Origin: Kryptolebias marmoratus
Taxonomy: Eukaryota; Chordata; Actinopteri; Cyprinodontiformes; Rivulidae
Direction of reading: 5' to 3'
Assembly: GCF_001649575.2 (NCBI RefSeq)
Contig: NC_051446.1
Location: 22,924,720 to 22,988,719, forward strand
Length of the DNA stretch: 64,000 nucleotides
Numbering within the stretch: position 1 is the first letter of the stretch; each line of letters opens with the position of its first letter. Positions 34,769-47,075 of the stretch are shown here, piece by piece. The notes beneath the pieces are model-generated. The model ran no database searches. It was given only the letters and a program-made list of their open reading frames with translations, and had not been told where the DNA came from. Made by a program: the position numbers and the translations under genes.

Positions 34769-35669
34769 AGTAAACTGGAGCTGCAAAATAATGGAAAAAA
34801 ATATACCAGAGATTAAATATGTGGCTTTAGTTTATAACATCATTAGATTTGACAAGAACAACTTTCAATTTGATGCAAAACTATGCAGTCAAATTAAAAC
34901 AGAGGTTTCAGATTTAAATGAGTTTTCCCTGGATGTACATTAAAAGACACAACTTGTTCAGCTCTTTATCTCGGTGATATTTTAGCTTTGAGAACACTGC
35001 CCCCTACATCTGAACGCCGTAAACTCAGTGACCAGGTGACAGAAAACAGAGGAAGCTGGAGGGAAACCGGTCATTAAACCCCACTCGCTTCCGTTTCCCG
35101 TGTTTTGTCTTCCCGCCCATTCATCGGCTGTGAGCGTGAACGGCTGAAACACTGAACCTGCTGTGAATGGGTGAGGAGGAGTGAGCCGGGCTCGGTGCCA
35201 TGGCAGGTCGGATGGGGAGGAAAGAGGATCAGGAGAGGCGTCTGTGTGGATTTGACTCATCTCCGCGCTCCTAATAACCCCCACTGGATAAAATATGCGT
35301 TGAGTGGAGATGATTACCTCTTTATCGCTCTTCTCTATATTTACCCTCTTCCTCTCTGCAGGTTGGAGCTCCTCTCTGGCTCTCATCCTCTCTGAATCTA
35401 AGCCTCAGTCTCAGTGATGCTGTTCACTTATCAAAACGTCTGGAGGAGATTAGCAGTGGGAACTCAAGCGGCTTCGCTTTAACTTTTAATGGCGAAGTAC
35501 ATCACAAAAAGTTTCTCCCATAATAACAAAACTCTCGACTTGCTACACTTTTAAAAAATCCTTCATGGAGTTTTTTTTTTTTGTTTGTCAGACTTGAAAC
35601 TTTGCTTCTTGGACACAAACTGTTTATTTAATAAGTGATTTTGTAATTAGTTATTAATAAATAATCACT
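34769..35669. other. Intergenic, nothing recognised
   Basis: The minus frame 34982-35386 (134 codons) is not recognisable. A T run lies at 35571-35582. Confidence 0.4.
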
Positions 35670-35803
35670 GGATGGACGTGGGTTTCCTCCCACAGACCAA
35701 AAACATGCAGGTTACGTTCACTGGTAACAAAGAAATCGTTCCTAGGTGTGAGTGAGAGTGAATGACCTGGAAACGACCTGGAAAGGAGAAGCGGGTAAAG
35801 AAA
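35670..35803 (+). repeat. 3' portion of a common fish repeat feeding into (ATGG)n
   Basis: GTGGGTTTCCTCCCACAGAC, AAAAACATGCAGGTTACG, AGGTGTGAGTGAGAGTGAATG and GCGGGTAAAGAAAATGGATGG follow the known order of a widespread fish repeat whose tail ends in ATGG units. The 5' part is missing. Confidence 0.6.
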
Positions 35804-35924
35804 ATGGATGGATGGATGGATGGATGGATGGATGGATGGATGGATGGATGGATGGATGGATGGATGGATGGATGGATGGATGGATGGATGGATGGATGGA
35901 TGGATGGACGGATGGATGGATGGA
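35804..35924. repeat. (ATGG)n microsatellite, about 120 bp
   Basis: About 30 ATGG units with one ATGGACGG variant near the end. It grows out of the preceding repeat tail. Confidence 0.95.
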
Positions 35925-35927
35925 CAT

Positions 35928-36115
35928 CTACAACTGATTAACTTTTGAAGTCAACCCAATTCAAGATGGTCGCCACAGATAATCCACGTTAACCAACACA
36001 AAAATGGCTCCAACTCAGTCAATTTTTTAGCTATTAAGCTACAGTTTTCTGTGGTAGTAGCTGAGAGTCATTACATCCCATACTCCAGGTGTAACATCTC
36101 TCAAAACAGCTTCAA
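35928..36115 (+). repeat. Family A repeat
   Basis: CATCTACAACTGATTAAC, CAATTCAAGATGGTCGCCA and GTGGTAGTAGCTGAGAGTCA. The shared reading frame is open for more than 50 codons after one stop at the left. Confidence 0.8.
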
Positions 36116-37149
36116 CTCTGATGAGCTCAGGCATTTAAAATAGAGGCAATATGCCTTTAATTAGTCTCTTTTGTCCATTAATTCAATAACTGTGTATTTG
36201 ACATTCATTAGGGTGTCCTGCAGCACCCTCCTCACCCCTGCTTCCCACAGTGATGGGATTTATGCTCTTCTGCTAAAAGCAGCATCCCATGTGTCGACGG
36301 CTTCAAATGTCACGAGGTCGAAATGAAAATATTTTTTGCGGCGGCCTCAGCAGCAGCAGCTCCGCGGGAAGAGGAACAAGCGTGTCTGAAAGTCTCGCCC
36401 CGTCAGACACACGGAGCAGATGTCTGAAATAGTTGGAACTGCAGCACGGCTCAGGACTCTGCAGCGGAGATTACTCCAGATGACGGAGAGCTGATGGGGA
36501 CGAGCTTACATGTTCGAGAGTGAGGTGCCGTCTGGAGAGAAAACGAACTGAAGGCTTTTGGGGTTTTGAGCATTTTTCACACATGTAGCACCTTCAGGCA
36601 CGATTTTCTTCGCTCGCTATTACCCACTTTTGCTCAATCATGCAAGCTGTGGTTTTCAAACAAGCTTGTGTTGTGTGTTTCCTTGAACTACCGTAAAGCG
36701 GCCTGCAGCCGAGCTGAGGCGTGCTCGGCCTGGGATCCCCGTTGAACAAGCAGAGCGCTGGGCAGAGACTGTTTTTCCAGCTGTCTCAGGAACGTCAGGC
36801 ATGAGGGAACGACCGAGGAGTGAGGGATCCGTATCCCTGAGGATTAGCATGCAGAAGACATCCTGGTGTCGAGCAGGAACGGATTTAAAAAGCACTTTGC
36901 TGATAATAATGCTGCTCTTTAAGTTGGCAGACCGGGGAGCAAGAGTCACAGTCGTTTGAGGAGGGGGGGAATAAAAAACCCTGAACTGCTGGAGAAAGGA
37001 AAACAGAACCTCATCTCTGCAGCCTTTGAACTGAGGACCACCTGCTCCTTCCTGAAACAACTTGTCCGGCTTTTTATTGGTTCTCTGCTCACTGCTCTAA
37101 CACATGGTTATACTCTCTGTGTTGAACTTTGAGTTTGTTTGCACTCGTG
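36116..37149. other. Intergenic, nothing recognised
   Basis: Moderately GC-rich. The minus frame 36656-37060 (134 codons) shows no family. No transposon identified. Confidence 0.4.
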
Positions 37150-37365
37150 AAATGTGTCATTATCGCCACAGCTGAAGCCAAAGAGGCGATAATGTTTTTC
37201 CCCGTGTCTGTGAGTTTGTCTCTTCCTTTAGCAAAACACAAAAAGGGCAGCAAGTCACTCAGTTTTACAGACATTGACCTAAAACTCGGTGCGGTGGTAG
37301 CTGAGAGTCATCATAAACACATAGTCCAAGCACTAACAGATCACATAAGAGCTCACAATATGGAA
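37150..37365 (+). repeat. Family A repeat with internal deletion, open frame retained
   Basis: Starts at the hairpin end (TTATCGCC...GGCGATAA), then GTCTGTGAGTTTGTC. It then skips to AGTTTTACAGACATTGACC and GGTGGTAGCTGAGAGTCA. The plus frame 37129-37368 is open across the copy and contains FTDIDLKLGAVVAESH, the peptide shared with other copies. Confidence 0.8.
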
Positions 37366-37901
37366 TGAGATCGGGCAAAAAGCCATTTTTAAGATTTAAT
37401 CAAAACATCTACATATGCGTTGCTTCAATTTATATGGCTACACTCTTTAAGTTGAACCTTATACTGATTTTTTTCTGTTTATACTCTTGGGCAGTGAATC
37501 GATCTGCACATAAAGTGAAAGCTCAATTTTCTAAAAGTAATGTTTTGTGAAAAGGTCATGAACAAATAAGTACTAAACGGCTCTTTAAACGACTGCTATC
37601 TGTTTAGTCTGCTCAGAATGAAACTGAAGCTGATCTGACAATAATATATTTCCCACTGATTAAAGAAATGCCTTTCAAAGTTTGATCCTAAAACCCTCAG
37701 TGGAGCTTGTCTTTACGTCTCAATCAACAATAATCTGGAGGCTGTCAGTAAGAGATATGTTCATCTGCTACATCCATCTCTGCAGGCACCAAAAGCCCCC
37801 CGACAGCAGCCTCCGTCACGCCACAGGTGGAGGATACGCTGTGAAATGGTGCTATTGTCATTCTTTCGTACCATCTGCCTCACTTTCTCCAGATATCCCC
37901 A

Positions 37902-37939
<38 letters not shown>

Positions 37940-39359
37940 CCCCCTCCTGCCGCCACTTGTTGTCGTCACCCAGCAGCCACAATGGGCCGTCACCTTATAA
38001 TGAACCCCGAGGGTGCAAGGCACTGATTTAAAGTCCCATCACAGCTACAAAGCTGGGAGACTGCTGGAATGATGACTGAGTGGCGGCTGTTTGCTGGCGT
38101 CGAGCACAGATGGCGCTTTTTTCACATGTTCCCCGATCGAGAGCAAACTGGGCAAAGGCTGTTGGACAACCCTGGTAAATGTGTGCTCTTTCCTCGTTCT
38201 GCTCCTTCTGGTGTTCAGAAACCTGCCGATGAGTAATTTCTGCAAAATAAAAAAAAGAACTAAAGCTTTAATATTGTGCATCACTGGAGAGGATAATGAA
38301 AACGCCAATTACGGTGAACACATCACTGAGTGTCTTTAAGGACGTGCAGGTATGTCGTTAACATGCAGAAAGCTTTTGTGGAGGGACAAAAAAAAGAGCA
38401 CGACTTCTGTTCTGGATGATTGTGTAGCCTCTTGTTGCTCAAGCTGCCCCACGTCTTTGCTCCCTCCGCCTGAGCCGTCCCTGAAAAGGCTGCGGTCAGC
38501 GTGAAGCCGGAGCGGCTCTGTCTGCCCGAGTCACACGGGCCGTTTCATCTCCCCATGCTGCCATTATGGCAGGTCACAAGGTGAAGGGCACCGCAGTGGC
38601 AAAGCATGCTGGGATACATGGACTCTGAGTCACTCTCCCACTGGCGCTCCGAACCCGTGAGGGTCGGTGGTTGGATGTGTTGCCCGGGTGCACGAGCAGC
38701 TGCTTCGGCGCCGCATAGTAACGAACTTAAAGGCGCATTAGTTCTGGTCACACCCGTGTGGGATGTTATTCACCTCTTGCATTTTAATTCTTCATTGTGT
38801 TTACATGAATGACTCTTGTGAGCAAAAAACGTGCCATTGTTATTTATCTTTGCATGAAAAATGATGGTTTGAATCACTTTGTAAGGCATTGTTATGGGGA
38901 TGGTGTGTGGTTACCCTCATTGCCTTTTTAATCCCGAAACACAACTTTGCAAACGACAGAGTCTTGATACAAAAAAAATACAAAGAAATTAAATTACTAA
39001 ACAACCAGCACCCCATGCTGGTTTGTAGCAAAAACACCTTGTTTCTGTTTTAAGGGTGTTATGGTTCAGGGCTCACCATTTAATACAACGAACAAAGAAA
39101 GAATAACAAAAAGCCCAATGCTATTTCTATTTTCTTTAATTTTTTTATTACCTCTTCACTTTTTACGAAGCGATGACCCTCCCAGTGACTAATCTATAAA
39201 AGTGAACAATATCCAAGTTTGTTTTATGTTTTTTTTATCATGTTTGAGCCATAAACAGGCTGTGTGTTAAACCAAAAACTAAACCAAAAAAGATAGTGTT
39301 TGTTTTAAATAGTTTGATTTAGATTTGATAAGAAAATGCCAAATATGTTTAAACACTTA
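37366..39359. other. Intergenic, nothing recognised
   Basis: Contains a CA microsatellite at 37903-37937. Frames around the microsatellite are artefacts. No gene supported. Confidence 0.4.
37903..37937. repeat. (CA)n microsatellite, 35 bp
   Basis: Perfect CA run. Confidence 0.95.
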
Positions 39360-40500
39360 CTACTAATTTCTCAGCTGAGTGGGAAAATGACGTTTGTTAT
39401 CTCTGATGCTGAATAAATAAGCAAAGGGCTTGCCATAGGACTTTAAAGGATGCAATTTATGACCTAATTGACTTGCCATACATGCTCCTCTCATCTCTCT
39501 ACCATGAAGCTTTTCCCCTCAGTTAAAATATTTATTGAAACAAACCAGCAGCTCTTCAAGCTTCTGATATTGCTTTAAGAATTGTTTTATCGTAGCTGTT
39601 AGCTAAAGGCATTTGAATAAAATATTCACCCGCTTCTAGAAGGGATGTGATTTCACCCTTATTCTGTTTACATTAAAAATACGTAACGATCGATGGTGCA
39701 TCAGCTTCTTTAAAGGGTGTCCCATTTCCTGGCATAATATTTTAACCTATACTCTTTGTGACTTTAAATAAGGATCAAGGGGACACTCAAAAACCAAGGG
39801 TTGGGGGTGAAAGTAAAAAACTGATTCAGCTTTACTGCCATAATGTTTCCTCTGGGTCTCTTTTAATCTAAAATGGCGAGACCGAAGAATGAGACACATC
39901 TCAGACACTTAGTACTATTTTTGAAAGAATCTAAACAAAAACTAAAACTCTGAGTTAGGGAAGGAAACCAGAAGTTGGCTCTTCTTTCGGCTGCCGGACT
40001 GACCTTTTGTTAACGCAGAGGGATAACTGCACGCCGAGTTCATCCCGTGAATAAGGCTATGAAAAAGAATGGTGCATCATCTACGACACTAGCCAGCTCA
40101 TCAGGCATGCGGTCCCAGCTGGCACGGAGGCAATATGAAACACATAAACCCTTCCGATATTAATGACTCTGTCGAGCTGAAAGCCTCCGATGCTATTCGG
40201 AGATAGGCGTTAAATGTCCCTGAGTACCGAGAACACAACATTATGTGCATTCATATAAATACCCTCTCATCTCTGCACAAGACTGTCCGTCCTTGAGTTC
40301 CCATGAAAATAATAAGAGGTGGGCCTCCTGTAACTCAATACCCACATATTGCCTGCACTGGTGGCGCCGAGAGATGAAATGAAATCAGAACAAGGTGATG
40401 ACAATGATGCCACTTGTGGTCGAGTTGGAAACTTAAGGATTCATTCCCCTCGTATTTTACCCCCCCCCCCCCTTGAATATCCACCTATTCTTGTAGGACA
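39360..40500. promoter_or_regulatory. Candidate conserved noncoding block
   Basis: More than 1 kb with no recognisable transposon or microsatellite except a C run at 40462-40472. It is of even complexity and has no protein-like frame. It is the longest repeat-free, non-AT-biased stretch I see in the desert. Regulatory role is inference only. Confidence 0.3.
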
Positions 40501-41338
40501 TCTCTTGGTCTTATAGATGGTAATAACACTAACAATCAAAAATAAGGTTGGAAATTGCTCTAAATGAGGCAATAATAGCAATCAAACGAGTATGTATTAT
40601 GTAAATTATATGCTTGTAGCTGTAAGAAAAGGACGCTTTATTATCTTTGATGTAAATATGTAGCTTAGAACAGAGAAAATAGGGTCGTTTTTAAAGTTAA
40701 CATAAGTTTTTGTTTGTTTAAAACCCTTTTTCTTTTCCTAAATGTTACTTTTTTATAAGCCTCACTTCTAATTCGGTCATTTGTGCTAACATAAGTTGAG
40801 AAAGGGAGATATCTGTGCAATTCCCCCAAATCTGATGGTTCAGATAAGCTTATTGAAAATTCTGAAAGCAAAATAATTTGCCAGCTACTATCAGTACATC
40901 CCAGAGTCTGAATCCAACTGAGGCTCAAATATGAAAACTTAAATCTCATGGTTTAATGTGTTTTTAAACAAACACGGTTCAGCTGCATTGTAAGGGAATG
41001 GGCTGCTCCATTTACAGAATTTTAAGGTAAGAGAAAAAAATATTTCAGCTTTTTCCCAGAATATATTTTCTTTTTACGTTTTAAAGGAGGTAAATGCATG
41101 AAAGAAAATATTGATATCAACAATACCCATAAAAAAGGCAGACCTTCAAGGAGTACTTGAGTGTTATGTGGAAACATTTCAAACTTCTTGTAAAAAAAAT
41201 AACCTGATATAAAAAAGACTAATTAGATTCTGGCTGTTTTGGATTCGCCATTGAGAAGTATCAGCAAGACTTTCAAGGCAGGCAAAAACAGTCCGCCTGA
41301 ACCAAAACAGCTACTGCTTGTTTGTGAATTCGGCTCCC
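40501..41338. other. Intergenic up to the assembly gap
   Basis: AT-rich. No supported feature. Confidence 0.4.
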
Positions 41339-41772
41339 NNNNNNNNNNNNNNNNNNNNNNNNNNNNNNNNNNNNNNNNNNNNNNNNNNNNNNNNNNNNNN
41401 NNNNNNNNNNNNNNNNNNNNNNNNNNNNNNNNNNNNNNNNNNNNNNNNNNNNNNNNNNNNNNNNNNNNNNNNNNNNNNNNNNNNNNNNNNNNNNNNNNNN
41501 NNNNNNNNNNNNNNNNNNNNNNNNNNNNNNNNNNNNNNNNNNNNNNNNNNNNNNNNNNNNNNNNNNNNNNNNNNNNNNNNNNNNNNNNNNNNNNNNNNNN
41601 NNNNNNNNNNNNNNNNNNNNNNNNNNNNNNNNNNNNNNNNNNNNNNNNNNNNNNNNNNNNNNNNNNNNNNNNNNNNNNNNNNNNNNNNNNNNNNNNNNNN
41701 NNNNNNNNNNNNNNNNNNNNNNNNNNNNNNNNNNNNNNNNNNNNNNNNNNNNNNNNNNNNNNNNNNNNNNNN
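41339..41772. other. Assembly gap (434 N)
   Basis: Run of N. A LINE-like 3' tail starts right after it, so the gap probably sits in a repeat. Confidence 0.99.
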
Positions 41773-42081
41773 GTCTTAGCTCATGCTTAGATGTGTCTGG
41801 TTTTACTTCGGCTGTATAGCGGGCCTGGGGTACTTTTAGATAGTTCAGTACTGTTAGTTTTAGTTTTAGCTTAGTTTAGTTCTGTACATTTAGTCATGCT
41901 TAGATCTGTTTAGTTTAGCTTTGCTTATTTAGACAATTAGTTATCATTGTATCTTGTACCTGTCTGTAATTTTGTTTCTGTAACTTTGTCTGTAATTTTG
42001 TTCTGTGTTGTAGAGCACTTTGAGTCGCCTCGTGCTGAAAAGTGCTATACAAATAAATGTACCTACCTACCTACCTACCTA
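41773..42081 (+). mobile_element. LINE/SINE 3' end with (ACCT)n tail
   Basis: TTTAGTT-rich 3' UTR-like sequence followed by GAGCACTTTGAGTCGCCTC, TGAAAAGTGCTATACAAATAAA and five ACCT units at 42061-42080. This is the usual 3' tail layout of fish non-LTR retrotransposons. The body lies in the gap. Confidence 0.7.
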
Positions 42082-42211
42082 TAATGCTACCACCATAAGT
42101 ATCATATCTGAGCTATAAGATAAGATAGCTTTATTGTGTCACCATCATCTTCATGACTTTGTCACAATCGTGATTCTAGCCTGGACATGAGGTCAGCAAG
42201 TTTCTCTACAA

Positions 42212-42425
42212 CAGGGGTGGGCAGTCCTGGTCCTCGAGGGCCACCATCCTGCATGTTTTACTTGTTTCTCTGCTCCAACACACCTGATTTGAATCAATGG
42301 GTGATTAACAGGCTTCTGCAGAACATGAAGAGGTGATTAAACCTCTGAATCAGGTGTGTTGGAGCAGGAAAACAAGTAAAACATGCAGGATAGTGGCCCT
42401 CAAGGACCAGGATTGCCTACCCCTG
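42212..42425. mobile_element. Foldback MITE (family V), copy 3, perfect 8-bp duplication
   Basis: 214 bp from CAGGGGTGGGC to CTACCCCTG. CTCTACAA flanks it exactly at 42204-42211 and 42426-42433. The ends and 8-bp duplication fit the hAT superfamily. The long arms fold into one hairpin with a loop of about 50 bases. It is the best preserved of the three copies. Confidence 0.92.
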
Positions 42426-42433
42426 CTCTACAA

Positions 42434-42713
42434 TCAACCATCAGTGCATGAGGACCCCATGTCACGGATACACTGTCTGTACGCTCCACCCAGCTGACAC
42501 ACGATGATAAACCACCTTAGTTCGTTTATCACCTTTGTGCATGCTTGAAATCACCATGGACCCATCACATTCCATCGTGGAAATGAAAAGTCCGATGCGT
42601 GCATGCCTGAAGACCTCAGCGAAACTCTGCAAAAATCCTCCACATTCTGGCTGTTTTGGTTTGACTTCATATCAAGGTTGTTACCCATCTAATACAGAAT
42701 AAACTCATGCATC
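42434..42713. other. Intergenic, nothing recognised
   Basis: No supported feature. Confidence 0.4.
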
Positions 42714-42850
42714 ACTTCAAGATTCAAGATTCAAGAGTTTATTGTCATATGCCCAGCATACAGGCAGTTACACTGTGCAATGACATTCTTACTTTGCAGT
42801 TCCTCTAATTACCGACAGTCCGAGAAATTTTTAAATAAAGTACAATATAA
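42714..42850. repeat. TTCAAGATTCAAGA interspersed repeat
   Basis: A triplicated TTCAAGA motif is followed by GTTTATTGTCATATGCCC and CAGTTACACTGTGCAATGAC. This is a common fish interspersed repeat motif. Class not assigned. Confidence 0.55.
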
Positions 42851-43099
42851 TACAAAAGTAGGGTGGATCACTTCTACACTTACAGGCGGAAACCCCTAGC
42901 TAAGAGTATATTTTTAAAAAGGAATTCAAAAGACGATACTTCCTTTAATTGGGTTCTAACTAAAAAAGTATCTCATCTAGTTCAAAGCAAGACTCTGGAA
43001 GGAATGAGTATCGAAGCTTGTGGGTTCGAAATTACATACAGGCATAATTTTGTGCTTAATTTTTACTTTCCATATGTCCTTACTTTCCCCAAAGGTTGG
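42851..43099. other. Intergenic, AT-rich
   Basis: No supported feature. Confidence 0.4.
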
Positions 43100-43640
43100 A
43101 AAATGTGATGAATCAAACTGTTTATTTCATGCAAGAACTGTTTCTGACGATCGGTTGTCCAGACCTCTAATCAGACCTAGAGACAATCCAAGAGGCTGTC
43201 ATCTCCGGGGGGGTCCCAAACGTCTCTTAACGCCCAGATCTGTCACACACCTGTCACTGCTTTTTTTTATAAAGGCCGAGACATGGCTCCCACACGGGAT
43301 CACTGCCGATGAGGCCAGTTATCAGCCCCTCGAGCGGCACTTCAATAACAACGTCAGTGTCGGGTTCCCCTTCAGCAGAACACTACACATGGATGGGGGG
43401 CAATCAAAGGCCACTCTTAAACATTTGGGACGATTGCCCCGACTTTAACCCTATCCTGTCCAATTCTCAAGAGCCTGGAAACCCGCAGCAAGGCAGTGTC
43501 CAATTTCCCTGCTAGTTTACCCTCTGAACTGTGAGGACGGATGGAGGAGCAGCTTAACCTCTTAGTGAGACCTCAGGGGAGAGGTAGCGCTGAAGCGAGA
43601 TGGACCCAGGAGATCACTGATTTCATTACATGCATGTTAG
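43100..43640. promoter_or_regulatory. Candidate conserved noncoding element
   Basis: Repeat-free sequence with a TCF/LEF-like ATCAAAGG motif at about 43404 and a 142-codon plus frame (43020-43448) lacking any recognised domain. Regulatory sequence or unannotated exon cannot be separated here; noncoding is more likely because no splice or family evidence is seen. Confidence 0.25.
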
Positions 43641-44252
43641 AAGTTCCCTTTGTTGCCATGCTGTCTGTTTTTTATGTGAAGGAATTCCCTTAATGGCAGT
43701 GGAACTGTGTGACATATTCTAATGACCAAGATTTGGACTGAGTTCAGCAGTGAGGCTTCATCTGTTCAATGAATGTTAGGAGGTTCACATTGACATATCT
43801 TATACATGAGAGGTGAAATAGTGCAAAATTCCATTAATTAATGTCAGTTAATGTCTAAATTTGGTATAGAGAGGATTGTAGTTACTGTAATTTAAATAGT
43901 TATGTTGTTAATGCAAGCTTTGAGCTTCTATGAGTCACAATTCTGGGCTATCATTCTTAATAAAGTTGGAATTTTGATCTGGGAATGAGGTCACACCCAA
44001 CTCAATCGTGTTATGGATGCGAGCTGAAAAGCCATCAGGATGAGCAAACAGCTGCGCCAGCCCACTGGGGTTTGAGGGGATAGGAAAGAGAGAAACACAG
44101 TAGCTATTATTAGTCCAGGTATAGTTTCTACGGGAAGGAAAAACAAAAAAAAAAGAACAGGTTAACGACGGCAATAATTACAAATACAAACAAGGAGAGT
44201 AGAGCGAGTAAAGACAGCAGCAGAGTGAAGAAATGTGGTCAGTTTGTCCTCC
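43641..44252. other. Intergenic, nothing recognised
   Basis: No supported feature. A-rich run near 44143. Confidence 0.4.
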
Positions 44253-44665
44253 AGCAGTCTAAGCCTTTAGCAACACAACTAAGGGATAACTCAAGAAACC
44301 CGATCCAACCCTAACTATAGGATTTATCAAAAAGTAAAGCCTTAAGCCTGGTCTTAAGAACTTAAGGATATCAGCCTCACAGACACAAAAGAGAAGCCTG
44401 ATAACTGAAAGCTCTGCCTCCTGATCTCCTTTTAGAAACTCTAGGAACCACAAGTAAACCTGCAATCTGAGTTCTCTGTTAGGAGAATATGAAACAATAA
44501 GACCATTAATATAAAACAGAGCTTTGTGTGTCAGATTTAACTCTCATCAGAACTCTGGCGGCAGCGTTTTGGTTTAACTGAAGACTTTTTAGAAAGTGTA
44601 ATAAAAAAATCAAGTAGCCTCGATTTAATTGGATCCAAATTGACAAAAATGCAAAGCATTTATTA
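44253..44665 (+). repeat. Decayed widespread fish repeat (AGCCTTTAGCA family)
   Basis: Ordered blocks AAGCCTTTAGCAACACAAC, AACCCTAACTATAGGATT, AAAGCTCTGCCTCCTGATC, TAGGAACCACAAGTAAACC and ACTCTGGCGGCAGCGTTTTG match a long repeat I know from many percomorph genomes. The class is uncertain and only fragments remain. Confidence 0.6.
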
Positions 44666-45629
44666 CTGCAGCTGTTACCACTTGTTATACACGAGGCATC
44701 CATATTGGATTCTTAGATCAGGGGTGGTGAGAAGCCTCTTTCCAAGTTGAAATTCTGGCTTTGAGAGGTGCCCCGGTTGATTTTTTTGGACTCAGAGCAC
44801 TGGCGATGTGTAAATACAGTTTCTCAAAGTAGGATGTCTGCTCTGAAGTTAAATCAGAAGCTTTAAACAGACTTTGAGGAGCAGAACCACCTCCGATGAG
44901 GTCAGATTGGGTAAAATGTCAAGAAAATCCTTATTGCCTGCTGCTGCCAGAACGTGGTGCCATATTCAATCATCACCACGTCACATTGCCAACATGACTG
45001 TTTTGCCACCAAGAACAACACTCTCCATTGGTTTTGGGTCAACTGTTTGACATGGTTGGGGCATTTTACTTTTTTCTCCCTGAATCTCTTACCTGTTTTT
45101 TTCTTTAAAATGATAGATGTGAGTAGAAATCCCAGTGCAATTATTTAAAGATGCTGTACTTATTCTGAGATCTTTGTGCCTGACATTTAAAGACCCACGT
45201 CAATGTTAAACTATGGCTGACAGACATCAACAACATGGTAAACCAAGGCTGGTTGCAAATTTGGATTTTTTTTTTTTTTTTTTGGTACCGTTAGTGAAAC
45301 CTTAAAGTAGCAGCAGCAAATCCCACCTCGGGTCTGCTGCACATGGCCTACCCACTCACAGAGGCAATGAATAAGAGTGTTGAGCCATGAAATTCCACGT
45401 CTAGGACGTTTGCCATCTTGAGGTGACACCGACAGCCAAGTTAAACAGCAAAACTACTCTTAGCATTAGCCACACGGAAATATCCGCAACTGAAATGTCA
45501 AACATTGCCTTTTTTTTCCGTGCAAGAACAAATTATTCATGGGTTTTGGTTTTTTACTTGGATTACTCCTTGATTACTGTTACAAGTGTTCATTCATATC
45601 CACTCCAGCTTAATAAGTTCAAATATTGT
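44666..45629. other. Intergenic, nothing recognised
   Basis: Contains a T run at 45268-45283. No gene. Confidence 0.4.
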
Positions 45630-46310
45630 TTGCTTTCAGTTACACTTTAAATAATACAATAGGTTGATTGAAAAGTAATTTATGCTCTTCTCGTGATGTG
45701 TTCAATGACAATCAGACAACTCATTGCTTGTCTTTGACACCCTAATTTGCTTGGCTTTGATTTCCCTGCCAGACCGCAGTCAGACTCAATTCATCTCATT
45801 CTGCCGACCCCGTCCTGAAAGCGGCAAGCCGTCACGATTCACACAAATATTTTCTGCAGCCCTTCTCATCTGGGGTTTTTTAAATGATCCATTAAATAAG
45901 AAGCTGTCTGTCTGACTCCACAGCTCCCCTTTTTTAAACTGTGCTTTCACCATGATACGATAACTGTGTCAGCAGCAGAGTCGTAATTCATAACTCATTT
46001 ACAGCCTGTCTCATAATATCAGGATGACTCAAAATTTATGACAAGCCATTATTCTTATTAGGCTTGTAAAAGAAGGCATTAGCCCACACCAGGCTTTAGT
46101 AAAATTCACTTTACCTAACAAGGGGCAGGCTGGGGTGACGGCACAGTTAAACTCAATCAGAGCTCTACAAGGTGATGGCAGGATGCCCGGATTCATAACT
46201 AGTATGAAAGGCTTTAAACCAATAAATATGACTAAATGTGGCACCCTGATGTATGGGCTCTAAAGGGGAAAGAGGGTAATAATTTCATGAAGAATCGCTG
46301 CACTAAAATC
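45630..46310. promoter_or_regulatory. Candidate conserved noncoding element
   Basis: Repeat-free and complex, with several TAAT/ATTA and CAATCA motifs and no protein-like frame. Inference from composition. Confidence 0.28.
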
Positions 46311-46724
46311 TGATATTAGTGATTGACAGTACGGGCAGCTGATTGCGTGAGACAGCTAGCGACACATCACTGCGTGTCAAATCACACTCTTTCCGTTCAA
46401 AAAAGAATGATGCAGAACAAAAATAAAACAAACAAACCGAGGCGGTCGAAATCCTCCACTTGAATGGCCTGCACGGATCTGGATTCGGCACGGCAGCTTT
46501 AGGAAATCCATCTGTGCCCGGGTCGTTAGAAAAAAGACACAAATGGAGACACTGGAGGAGTGAAGAGCATCCAGTCGCTGGTTTCTTTCTTTCTTTTTTT
46601 ATTTTGGATCTTTATGACACGCTTCTCACATGACCAGATAGTTTGCAGCATCTGTCAGACAGCTGGGTCGACTCCGGGTCTTCCAGAGGTCGGAGGAGGC
46701 CCCGGCAGCGGGAAGACACTCGGA
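46311..46724. other. Intergenic, nothing recognised
   Basis: No supported feature. Confidence 0.4.
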
Positions 46725-46905
46725 TCAATCCGAGTCAAGATGGCTACCACTTCCAGCTCACCTTAGGAAACACAGAAAAAGGCTATAAGTCAGTCAGTTT
46801 TACAGATACTGCACTAAAATTGGGTCTGGATTTGGCTGAGCTTTGCCCCCAGCACATACTTTAAGGAATACACATTGTGCAAAATCTTGCCTTAAACTTT
46901 AGCCT
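46725..46905 (+). repeat. Family A repeat, partial
   Basis: CCGAGTCAAGATGGCTACCA, CAGTCAGTTTTACAGATACTG and a diverged GCTGAGCT core, then CAGCACATACT. The frame 46643-46864 is open and includes FTDTALKLGLDLAE. Confidence 0.7.
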
Positions 46906-47075
46906 TAACAGTCTGCATCAACAAAGTTTGTCTATTATCAAAATAGCTCATGAACCACTGGATGGATTTTAACGATAACCATTGGCTGATCATCTAAAAC
47001 CCATTAATGTTTGGAGTAAAACCAATTCAAGAACGCTAATCAGCCTTTGCAAGCACAATAATATAGTTGGCAAAG
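46906..47075 (+). repeat. Family A repeat, left half
   Basis: GTTTGTCTATTATCAAAATAGC, CATGAACCACTGGATGGATT and ACCAATTCAAGAACGC, in tandem with the previous copy. Confidence 0.65.

Noticed and set aside
41239..41790. 183-codon frame next to the gap
   Set aside because: Almost wholly made of N.
43020..43448. 142-codon plus frame with a hydrophobic start
   Set aside because: Signal-like start but no recognised domain, splice sites or family; not enough to call a gene.
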